Shown here one piece after another: positions 11,816 through 24,400 of a DNA stretch of 64,000 nucleotides. Under the pieces are notes generated by a model. That model did not search any database. It was given only the letters and a program-made list of their open reading frames with translations, and was not told the origin of the DNA. Numbering within the stretch: position 1 is the first letter of the stretch; each line of letters opens with the position of its first letter. Source of the DNA: Baylisascaris procyonis (taxonomy: Eukaryota; Nematoda; Chromadorea; Rhabditida; Ascarididae); assembly GCA_037389465.1 (NCBI GenBank), contig JAZARR010000154.1, positions 558,001-622,000 of the forward strand, given 5' to 3'. The translations under genes and the position numbers were made by a program.

Positions 11816-13728
11816 CTGAAAGAATTCGCATCATAAACAAAGAATTATGCCACGGAGAACATATGAAAAGTGTGCCGCATTTGATACCACAATAATGCAT
11901 TTTCTACAATTATGCCCATTATAATTGGCAATTTGACGATAAAAAATGAAAGCAAAATATCTACGATAATGAATATATTCACATTTAACTGTGTGGATGC
12001 AGCAGATTGTGGAATGTCTTTCTGAAGTGAATTTTTTGACGCTCTTATATGCTTTGGATTGATTAATTAACCTGGGAGGTATGATAATAGAAGGCGCCCT
12101 CTATCGTGCAGATCATAACAACCAAACATCGTTATCTCGGTTAACTGACACACCGACAAATCATACAACTATAAGCCGTCACAATGATAGCATGATATTT
12201 TATATGATCTCTTGCCGACACCGTTGTTTATGTATGTCCGTTTGCTGACAGACTAGCGAATATAAACCGTATATGCGGATTCATGACCATAAAACGTTAG
12301 AATTGGCGATGTCGGCTGCTTGTTCACTCGTAAGATTAGCTAAATCTAACGATTGCGCTGTTTATGTAGAAAGGGTGACCGGATAGGATGCAAACCTCAT
12401 TTGCATACTTCACCTGAAAAGACTCAACAGATAACTTGGCTTTCCGGAATATTTCAACTGGTGGTATCATCTTCTATCAACATAGCCTCACTTTCAACGG
12501 ACCTCGGATAAGACTCTTCCTCAATATGAAGCATTACGACCATTGCTATCCTATTTTTGCATAGATGATCCACTCTGATACACTTTAACATGGAAAAATT
12601 CAAGTATAAAACCCTTTTATTAAGAAGAAACGAAACGGCTCCCATCCTTCTCCCTCTCCCCATTTACAAACAAACTAGGTAGAACGATAAGACCTTGCGA
12701 AGCAAAAAATCCCTCGTCACCAAATACCGTAATAGGGCGATTTACACCCATCCCTGCATCTCAGTCCGTTCTCTAGCTTTCCCCCACGGATGTTAGGTTC
12801 AAATATATTTTTTTCTGCGAATGTTGCAAAAAAGTGACGTCGAGAGGTTGTGATGCACCGGAAATATTGCATCACACTTGTTGTCCAACAATCTGTCCTC
12901 GATCATTTCACTATGAGAATAAAATCGATCGCAGCAACTGTCTAATCGATCGATATAGTTCTATGCATCGCTATATTAAAGAATGGTGATAACAAATACT
13001 GTATACTTCAACTATCTAATAGAAGGTATATACTATGAAATTATATAGACAATGTCTAATATTTAAATAGAGAGCAGGAATTTCCTTCAACATCGTCAAC
13101 AAATACACATTGCACACCAACATATCGATGCATATTGTTCACTTTAATAAAAGTTTATTTTTATTATCAGTCAAATAAGTCTCTGTGTTTGTTGATCTCT
13201 TTATTTCTTATTCACGCATAACTTCATTAAAATCGACGAAATTTTCGATAGAATTTGAAGTGTAGTAAATTGAGAAATTTGCATATAAAATATAATTTAT
13301 CGGTTCACGTTGCAAGACTTAACTTCACAATTAATATATTTGAATAAGTTTCATGCTCTTAATTGACGAAGATGAAAATTAGGCATTAAAAGAAATTTTT
13401 AGTAATTGTTCGAGTTGGGTTAATGTACCGTAACAACAACGACAGTGAGCACTGTGAAATGCAGCATTCTGACATTCGGTGCTAATATTTTCAGTCTATT
13501 AGTCAACGATTTCTTGCTATTCCCTTCAATGGTTCAACACCTAAAATCCACCCCCCCCATCCCCATTCACCCCTCCAGGCAACCTAAATTTTGCATTTGT
13601 GACACTAAAGCAAACTATAGCGCTCCAACAAATTGTTGAATAATGGCTGCTCCATTTCATGTGTGTCTGAGAAAAAGACGATAATGATGTTCGCATTTTA
13701 GGCATATACACAGCAAATGTGCTATGCA

Positions 13729-13747
13729 AAAGCACATTATGTGCTTT
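13729..13747. repeat. Short perfect hairpin
   Basis: AAAGCACA and TGTGCTTT form an 8-bp stem around a 3-nt loop. The stem resembles the GCRCAT/ATGYGC stems of the CP2 intronic repeats. Confidence 0.6.
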
Positions 13748-14251
13748 CGTCTCTATTTGTTGGGATATGTATGTCTATCGGTCTATTATGTAATTTCAAA
13801 CCGGAACCTACTAGAGCTAAAGTTTCGAAATTTCGTGGGTAGAACAGCACAATGGAATCACCTCCTATACCACATTTCATGCAAATCTATCGACTTCGAA
13901 GAAAGTTATAAATGCTTAAAAGTGCAAAGAAATTCGCATATATTTTGCACTAGTCTGGTTTTCATTTTAATCCGATTGAAACAGAGAATAGCGAATATTT
14001 TCTTGAAAAATTTGTGCAGCTGATCGGACCATTTATGATGTGAATTATTTTACACTTTCTATTTTTTCGTTTGTAATTTATGAAAGTGGTCGGTCATTTG
14101 AGCGAAATGCAAATTGCATATTGTTTCTAATCCTTTGGCATGCTTGTGCATTTATTTAAATTCTATGGACTTGAAAAAATTGGTTTTTTAAGGGAAGAAT
14201 TATTTCATTATCAATTGAGCAATTTCAAATTAGTTTTAATTTCAGTTATTC

Positions 14252-14522
<271 letters not shown>

Positions 14523-16269
14523 CAGTTATTCAATTATCCTCATTCAAAATTAACAAATTTCAATGCAATTTCACTTTCAAATTGAAGCATTTCAAAAATC
14601 AGCCCAAATTTTAGAAATTATACGTATAAAAAAATAAGTGAATGAGGTTTGTTAAATGACCAAAACTATTAAAGAAATGAGCAAAAAACAGAAATGTACT
14701 TATCTCTAGTCAAGTTTCTTCTCAGAGAATTAGAGGATTTTTGATCAGATAGTATTGTCCATACTTTCCAACGGGTCATCCACGATGAGAAAAGCCCGCT
14801 CTAAGTCCGAGATTGTTATTGTTTCCTTAACCTTAGTGAACTTTCTTTCAAACAAACAGAAATGCACGCCTCAAAGGCTGGCACAATATGTGCTTTTTCA
14901 CATCTATAACCTATAAATGAACAAATTGCTTCGATATGCAAAAAAGATGATGCACTGCATTGTATAGTTTTGTCTGAGCCTCGATCAGTCACTCACACAA
15001 TACTCCGCTGGAAATTTGTTGTGGAGCCGTAATTGACTGTTTGTAATTGACGGAAATTTTGTTGTTGGTAACTTGTACAGAAAGCGATTAATCATTGAGG
15101 AACTGCATTTATAAGGACAACCCAAAACCTCTGAACCCATTAAATTTCATCGATATAAGAATTAACCGACAGGCAGACAGACACACAGACATGCTCGCAT
15201 GCATACATAGGCTTTCAGACACCACATCACCACATATGTAACATTGAAATTTCAACAGAACAGAAGAATATAAGAAAGAGATTTGAACGTAATCAAATAG
15301 GCTTGAAAAAAGTATGCTTAGGTAAATAAGTAAACTTGTTTAAATAAGCACTTTTGAAGAGGTGAGCAGACAAAATTCAGCGAGAGAATCCAATAAGTAC
15401 AAGCAAAGAGGTTAGCCAACAAATTTATTTTTTGCCAAGGACCTAAAAATCGTTGCGTGAAGAATATTTTTCAATTTTTATGCAGATAAAACGAGTTTTT
15501 TTATTTGCAGAATAGTTCAACGTGCGTAAAATACTAAAGTGATATCGGAAATGGGTTTTGAGGTCATGAAAATCACTTATGGAAGCAGAAATTATAAATT
15601 TTTATGGGAAACATCTGCCTTTGCACATTTGAAGACTCCCATCTCTGAAATTTGAAGCCGAACGGAGGAAACAGTGCTGCTACGTGAAAGTATCTCGCCT
15701 TCCGATGACCTAGTTCCGTAAGGCGAAATTTTCATTTTCCTCGTGTTCGAAAGCTCCGATGGTAAAATTTGGCTACGATCGCAGCACTTCTGAGTCCGAA
15801 TCCCTAAGTAGGTTAAAAAGCACCTCATCCAACCTTCTCTCCTTTCCTATCGTTTTCGTGACTTGCTTTTAGACAAACATCGCATTCGACATATCCATTA
15901 CCAATAGCGCCACCAAGATTTGCTTTCCTCGCCGACAAGAAGGTGAAGAAACAGCGCCACCGTAGTCTGATCTTTCAACGCACTGTTGCAATGAATTTTT
16001 ATGCTTCAAGAAGAAAAGCTTTTGTGTGAGAAATGTGTCCCATCAACGATCAAATCTCGATGGCTTCGAATTCATATAAAACTGTAGTGATCATGAACAG
16101 ATGTGCCAAGCGATATAGCACTGCTCTTTAGGATCGATGCCCACTCCATGACTATGATGGAAATTCCCTTCGATTTAGACAATCGTATCGACGTTTCGGC
16201 ACTATCTCGGCCATATGTGCACTAAAAGGCAATAAAATTGAGCTGATTCATAAAGTGCTATGCGAATGC

Positions 16270-16385
<116 letters not shown>

Positions 16386-18174
16386 TGTGAAATGAACTTG
16401 CTGTGGGTGAATAAATCCAACTGAAAGTTGCAATAAACTTCAATGTGCAATGTTCTCGAATAGTGCAACGTTATTGGGAGCAAAAGTTTGCAGTTAATGT
16501 AATATTCATAAAATATTTTTATCATTTGCGATGAGAATTTAATGGGACGCCAATTTGCAATCAAATACTTATCGTACTTCTCGATTTATAACCCCTCTCT
16601 CTATCAAATATATTTTCGTTTTATGAAAGTATTAAACGATAAAGACCATGAATAAAGTGTGCACATCGAATCGCTATAAACTGAATCCACCGTTTAATGT
16701 TTTCACATACTAACTTAGCAAAATCGCCGATAAAAGTTGAAATGCAAAGGATGTTCGCAACGAATAACTAGAAATTCATCCAAACAGAGTTCCACCTCCC
16801 TCCTCTCCACATATTCCTATCAACTTTCTACCATACAAGCCCTTCCCCCTTTTCTTCTCGAATAAACGTCCGTAAGCCTTCCTCTCACTAAGACATGGGT
16901 TCATAAAACGGGAAAAATGGCATATGTTGTGGGGTCCTAAGCAAAGTTTGATGATGGTTTGTCGTTTTCCTTCGTCAATAGCTAAGAAAATATGTTTTAT
17001 CCTTTTCTCTTTTGTGCCCTTAAACTTGATGTAGAAGAAATTTCTCGAATTCCTCTAAGGACCAACTCTTTTCACCAAGGAAATACAAACTATTTATTTT
17101 TACTCTAAATTAATTCAAAATTTCACGATAAAATTTTCTTTGCTTTTACTGAAGTTTTCACTTTTCTCACATAATAACCGATCTTCCCCTCTCTCCCCAC
17201 CTCTTCCTGTGCGAAATCCTGACAGCACCATTGACCTTCGAATGATCCCTTTGTTAGCTACCAATCATTGGCAGCATGATTTAACGCTGAGTTTGTGCGT
17301 TGATGCTGTAATCGCTAATGTCGCTGTAATACACTATGTTTGTTGAGTGCTGCATTCTCAGATCTGCAGTGGGGGATCGTTGGTGTTAATAGATTGGTTT
17401 TTGCCCTTCACGATGTTGGATGGTTTTTTCTCTTGGCGGGCTAGTTTTGATTCTTTAAAGAGTAAAATGAATGTTTAATTGCCTAATATTTCTGTTGTCT
17501 GATCTAAAATTTGCTTCTTAGAGTTTTATAATTGTGTTCGTTTATATGTGAAATGTTGTGGGATGACAAGTCAGCTGTTCTTTTGCAGTAATACATCGAA
17601 CGGAAGATTATTACATCAAACGTTAACTATGATTATAGGCGAGTGGATATTAAAATCTCTTATAACTCCTAATTATTAACCTTTATGCAGGTTGAAATAT
17701 TTTGAATTTTTTAAGGTGTAACGAAAATTAATTAAGCTCACCGATGTTGGAAGTTTTTTCCCTAAGAAGTTCCAACATCTCATATATTTTTTGATTGTAT
17801 TTTTCTTTCCTTTGGAAAACGATGAGAAGTACACTAAAAATCGATATATGACGAATAGAATCGTAACATATTTCAGCAATAATTTTTTCTTCAAATATGG
17901 GAGGGGAAATTTCAAAAATGATTCCAACGAATTGAAGTCATCAAATTACGTGATTTGCAAACTTTTTATGTGGGATTGTTTCACAAGATTTAACTAAAAG
18001 TTTGATTGTCACACTACATCGCCGTACGTTCCTATCATTAATTTTTTACTTCCCTTCAAGTATGGGAATCTTCCTTCTTCTTTGGTTTCATTTATTTAGG
18101 TATAGTGCCAACGTTATGGTCGTCTATAAATGACGATTTACGGCTATAATAACCTCCTCTGTTCATGAGGAGTT

Positions 18175-18194
18175 GGGGAGGGGGAGGGGAGGGG
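18175..18194 (+). promoter_or_regulatory. G-quadruplex motif upstream of the LRRFIP gene
   Basis: Four runs of four or five G separated by single A residues, about 180 bp before the LRRFIP start codon on the same strand. Runs of this length with one-nucleotide loops are textbook G4-forming DNA. A regulatory role is inferred from position only. Confidence 0.55.
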
Positions 18195-18375
18195 TCGTTA
18201 GAAGCACATAGGCCACATAGGGGATGATCCGTATCTGATGGAGTAATGTGATCTCCTGATGGATTAATATACGTTGGCAAATACTTCCCAGCAGATCATA
18301 TTAAAAATGTTTTATCGATTGTTTTGTAGTGTATAACGCGTGATCGATCCTTAATCGGTAAGGCGATATAAGGCA

Positions 18376-18459
18376 ATGAGCAGTTACACGGGTGGTCGGC
18401 GACGTGCGGTCAGTAGACACACCGCCGAGGAACAAGTACTGGACCGCATCTCTCGTGAT
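18376..18459 (+). CDS. LRRFIP2: LRRFIP gene exon 1
   Basis: Encodes [20 protein letters not shown] and VLDRISRD; the donor is GAT|GTAAGT. It matches the vertebrate start [20 protein letters not shown] and following IARE. The TTTTGTAG at 18322-18329 could be a trans-splice acceptor, giving a leader of about 46 nt. Confidence 0.85.
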
Positions 18460-21400
18460 GTAAGTCTTTCTACGTTCAACAAATATGATTGACCTTCTGG
18501 TTGTTTTCCTGGATTTTCCTTACCATTTTCTGGTTTTTGGGAAAGTTTTAAGAATAGAATTAAACCAATTGAAGCTTCACCTAAAGAGTCATAGAATCAT
18601 GGACGTTTGCAACGTTAGGATAAAAGCTGTGGAAACAATGTTTGAGGAGTATATATGATTTATGAAAAGCCTCCTATGTCACTTGAACTATAATCACGGT
18701 TTACTGTTATAATCAGATTTGCATTAATATTTCTGACCATTTATTGATGATGGGGGAGGGCATGCGTTTTGTAGTTAAAGCAGAAGCGCTTTTCTGAATA
18801 GCACATAAGCGCTCGGATAAATCATAAGCGCTATGACGGATTATTATACTATTTCCCGTGTCCTACGTACATTAAAAGCAATTCGTCGGGAAGCAAACGG
18901 GTAAATTCAGATTGGTTTGGTCGGGTAACATCGACGTAATTGCCTACATGTGAAGCAAAGTGGATTGTAAGATGGCCCATTTAGCTCTTCTTTATATATA
19001 TATATACATATTTTTTTTTATCTCATCTCAATATCGCTCCATTCATCGCATTCGACTCCATCTTTCAATGCTTTTTTACAGATTTTGAAACTTAGTTTGC
19101 AAATAGTTTATTAGACATCTTTTCTGTTTCACTATAAGCACATGCGAATTCTGACCTTATTATGGCAAGTGTCTGTTTCATAAAGCAAAACATAGGCCTT
19201 GAGCTATCAGCAGCAAGAAGTGTAGTGGGGTTAAATTCTGTAATAATACGGTAAGGAGACTGTAGATATGGGGAATATAGATATAATAATTTTTACGCAA
19301 ATCACAATAAGTTACAAACCGAGGGGATATTGAGGAATGATTCAAAAAGCTGGCTAATCACAGCTAAGCTACAATCACAATAACAATAGGTATCGTTATG
19401 GATCGATTATTCATCGTTTCCGTTATTGCAATGAGCGACGGGAATATTGTGAATGATTTAGGCTGAGGAGAGGATGACGCGTAAACGGCAAGCAAGAGAG
19501 GAGGCGAGGCAAATTCGACTTGAGCAACTCGAACGACAATACAGAGAGGTGATCTGCTTTGCACATATCTTCTTCCAAATGTTCTCTTTTATGCATCTTT
19601 AGTGCATTCGCAGTATTATTTGAATAGCATTGAAGTGCAGTCATTTCTATATTGGCTATCGTCCAATGAGCAATTGAAATAAACTGAGCTCATTCTATGA
19701 TATTGCCAATGATCATCACAATTGTGAATGGCGTGGAACTTGGAAACATCCACTGCGCATCCTAATTGGGTGATTTGCGATTGGCACATTTCCTGTGCTA
19801 ATTTAAAATCATAATATTTTCCTCCATTATATTTCAGTCGTACTTTAAAAACTTCAGAAAGACATCGACGGAAATTTTATCCACTGAAGTTTAGTATAAA
19901 GTAATAAATTATATAGGTTTATAAATGTTTTATTCTTTTCTTTTTTTATTGCTCGTGAATGAATTTCTTATTTTATAGGCAGATGCAGCAAGCAATTACA
20001 CATCAGCCGAGGGAAACGCTGTAAGTGATCATTGTCTACTCAAATACATTTGAACTCAATCCATTTTCGTTTGATATCGTTTTGAAATGATGTGTGCCAC
20101 TAACCAATTATGTATTATCCTCTGATTACGGTCTTTGATACATTTTAAAACAAAAATCTTCCTCTTTTACCTTACTTTGTGATGGTCATTGAGTGGATTG
20201 TGTTTATAGTGTGACCTTTACCCGTTTTAATAATTGTGGAAATCTTTAACTGCATGGAATCATTTAAGTTCATCAAGTGATTCGTGAGTGATGCCCACAT
20301 TAAATTATCGAGCTTCAAATATATTACGATTCTTTCTTAAATAAAGCGCAACTTTGTTCAACAACTCTATTGGTTTCACTTGAAAGTCTTATAATCTCGC
20401 GGATAAATAGAATTTTTTTTTTTTAAATTTTTTGGATGAGTGAATTTTAAGGCATTTATTTTCATCGATTTCGCTGATAAATTGATGAAAATATGGTAGC
20501 CGACCCGTGGAACATTTTGCGATCTCTTTAGTAAATTTGCTTTGGAGCATTTCTTTTTTATTTTTGTGATTCTTTTTTGAAGCAATCAAAGAGGTCATAA
20601 AATCTCGATGGGTTTTAGTATATTCGGGAAATCCCAATCGTCGGGATGAAATCCGAAAATTTTAAAAGTCTACTCATCACAACTAAACTCCTCCAGTGTA
20701 TATTTTTAATCACAGAAATTCCAAAAGTGTTTCTTTCAATTCTTAAATCCTTTACCTCCGCCTACCTAGTGAAGTCGGTTCATTTCCTTCTCATAGAGTC
20801 TTCATACTGCCAGCAGTTTGCAAGAGTGAGAGCATCGGCGATTCAATTATGGAACGTAGTGGTTATATGGAATTGAAAAGAACACTATTATCGGCATCTC
20901 TTTCGTCAAAAACACTTAATAGTGAAAGTTGGCATTGATCTGACTAAAATCGCCGAGGCGATAGGTGGGAATTATTGTGGAATGGTGCCAAAACCGTCTC
21001 GATGGCTAAGATTAAACTCTGTGCCGATCCTCTTGCGATTAGTATTGCTTGCCATGATAATAAGGGAGCTTGATTTATTTTCCTATTTATGCATTGATAT
21101 TTTTGCCCAAACGTTCGTGCGCCATGTTTTCACTGTTTGATAGAATGCTACGCCATTTGCGCCATGAGACGTAGCGTCGATCGCAGGGACATTTCATCGA
21201 AGCGTTACATGCTTTCATTATGTGTCTTTGGCGCATATATCAGCCTACCCTTAGCGAACTCACCGTTTTGTACACACTGGATCGTCCTTCTACCAGACCA
21301 CCACAATATTCAGAGACCAATACCACGCGGAAGTTATTATTGGATCGGCTGGGATACATCAACAAGTTCCTGAAATTTAAGCTATATTTCTTTGTTAATT

Positions 21401-24400
21401 TTAAGGGTGACTCGACATTCGCGACGATGCCTGTAAAAAATTCTGACATCACTAAAAGTAAGGAAGAAGACTAATTTGATTTTGCTCTTCATATTTAATA
21501 TCTACTTCCTACATGAATATCTCAATCGCGCTTATTCTTTTCTGTTTCCTCTATTCTCCGAATCCACTGTTTTTTTCATTTATCTCTTCGAGCCTCTTTT
21601 CTGCTCATCCCATCAGTCTTATTCAATCGCATTTTAATATCTTATTTTGCGGTTATGTATGAATTAACAGCATTTGCACGTGTGTTAAGTAGTTTAGAAG
21701 GAGGCAACCGCTTCAACTTCAAAAAGTCTATCGACGAAGGATTCTGCCGATTCGATGGATCTCGAGAGGGTTGCGCTCAAGGTAGCCGTTTATTTTCATT
21801 TGATTTGCTATTCTCAGAAATTCATTAATGAAATAATATTAATTGCCTGAATGTGTTGAAGTATGATCTCAAATCGTTTATGTTTTCAGTGCACTTTACT
21901 ACTTTAACCTGATTTCTATTTATTTTTGCTGATATTTGGTATGACTATATGTCGGAACTTTTTTTTTCATTATAGTTTTTTGTCTTTTAGACTAATTCAG
22001 AAAAATTTTTTCTTTCTAATCTAAGCTTTTTTTTATTGATGTAGTAAGCTAAATTACACGTGATATTATTTGTTCCGTATACTTTCTTTATGGCGATTCC
22101 ATAATGTTGGAAGATTGCACTCGAGTGACGCCGTGAAAACAGGTAGCTGCAAAGTTAGAGAAAGTTTTTAAAGAAATAGCCAGCTGTAGACCTGTTAATG
22201 ATGTTTTTTTTTTAAATCTACAAGCTGGTTTCGAGTTGGATTGTGTTCGCCGTGACATGAAACCGTCTTTGGGTATTGTGACATTTTTTTATATGGTGAC
22301 GTGCCACCGCCAACCCCCAGCCATACCTTGTTGGATTTCGTCGCTAGTTGTCCGCGGTTGCTTATTCAATATATTCGTAACTAAGCGTCGTACTAACGGT
22401 CATTCCCCCATCCGCAGTTTGAGGACGCGCCAGATGACTGCTAGCTTTTTTCCCATTAAGATGCACAAATGTGCACTTTATTTTCCTTTATAATTCACTT
22501 TAATGGCTTCCTGTGCTTTTTGTTCGCAAGTGCGCATCTGTCGAAGGAAAACTGTTCATAAGCGCCGTTTGGATAATATGGCGATAATTTGCAATGCTTG
22601 TCTAAAGTGATTGAGGGAGGGGAAAGAAGTCATTGAGAATCGTAAAGGCAGACGTTTCACTTGTTTTGCTGCTTTTTTTAATAAAACAGAATTGAGATAC
22701 CGTTTAGTGGTTATTTGATCATTATCGGAATATTAGAAATTTCAGGAGAAAGTTACCGAATTGGAGGACAAATTTCATCGGGCGATGTTTCTGTATTCGC
22801 AGCTCGATAACGAGAAATCGGCTTTGCTCTATGAGATTGATTTATTGAAAGATGAAATGGAAGAAAAGGAGCAACTCCTTACACTGTCTTCTAGAGAAAC
22901 GCGAGATTTGACCAGTGTATGCTGAACTCTGACATTTTGCCCGATTATTGCAGGATTATATTACAGCGGAGTGTTGATGTAATATTCTACGATTATTAAT
23001 TCCACGATGGCTACCCTTACATCTCCATCCTAGTCTTCGACCTATAAAAAGCTAGGAAATTGGTTTAAGGATCCCTCTCAATCATGCCTTTATACTCTAT
23101 CGAACTCCAGTAAGATCGGGAAAATAGATGTGCTCTATCCGCTTAAGTAACGTCCAGCAATTCGCAACGTATCCCAAGCCTTTTTTGATTGCATTCTTGT
23201 GCGAAAATATTAAAAACTTTCCATTTTGTTTCTCCAAGGATCAATGTTTTATAGAAGTTATTCAAAAATATGAATAAACGTCCTTATATAGGAGAAGAGG
23301 GGAATGAAAGTGCAATTGAATTTTTTAAGACAAACATTATCAATATTTCTTTCACTGTCACGAGTTGAAGTGTATTTATTCGGGATTTCTAAACAAACTT
23401 ATCGATTAGTAGAGAGTTGTTTGAAGATTGGAATCTTTTACGTATGGTATCACTGGTTTGGTTCTTACTTTTTAGTAATTGGTTTTTGTGACGACTTTAA
23501 TTTTTAAATTAGGTTTCTTTAAGGAAGTGAAATTGCTAAAGCGAACGATTGAGGGATTGAATGCCCAACAGGCTTCATTGCGTGCCGAGATTGCGCAACG
23601 GGATCAGTTGATACAGGTTCGTTATATTCTGTTTTATATCATCTTTGCTTTTTATGATTGAGTACTTAGAAAAGAGCGTTTCGACTTCATATATCTGCAC
23701 CTCAGGAAGGTCTATTTAAGGTTCTTTTGCATACTTATATTTGCATACATGGCATGTGAAAAGGTAACTGGCGGATTCTAGCTCGCACCTTTCTTTGCAA
23801 GATTCAGTTGGTGTGGTGCTCTGAACAGAAGAGTACAACATTCTATAAATGAATCCTAAAATGCAAGTGCCCGTAGAACTGACTCCACGATGAAAGGAAT
23901 TGGAAGTTCTTTACAGATCAGCTCGTTTGCCGGAAATGAGCCAAATTGTGATGCATTTCCAGCAAGCAAATCACCCTTTTATCTATTTTCATCCACCTTC
24001 TGGCTAGAAAATCCCAGGAGGGGAATATAAAAAACCATCAGATTAACGAATGCCGAGACTTCGAAATGAAATCCCGACGCTATTGTCGTAAGCACGATTA
24101 TATTTTACTATTTCATCTGCAGAATAGTACTGTTCCAGGAACATTAGTAGTAAAGAAAAATTTTCAAGTATTCAAACCTGCAAGGGAAATCAATAAACCT
24201 TTAAGAGTCCTTCTGCTAACAAAGTAAGGCAGCATCTGTATTCTACGTAGACAAGAAGTTGTAATAGCTCCCATGCAACTAGGTATAGACCAATTCACGT
24301 ATCATCGAAAGTGTATCCCAGAGCATCACTATTACCTTCGGTTTTGTCGCACAACTTGAATGGAGCGATTATAGCCATTCTCAGCTGAAATTTTCTCCCA

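Noticed and set aside
19838..19893. Possible LRRFIP exon after the acceptor TTTCAG at 19832-19837 ([18 protein letters not shown])
   Set aside because: The frame stops without a usable donor, and exon 2 joins exon 3 at 19979 in phase without it.
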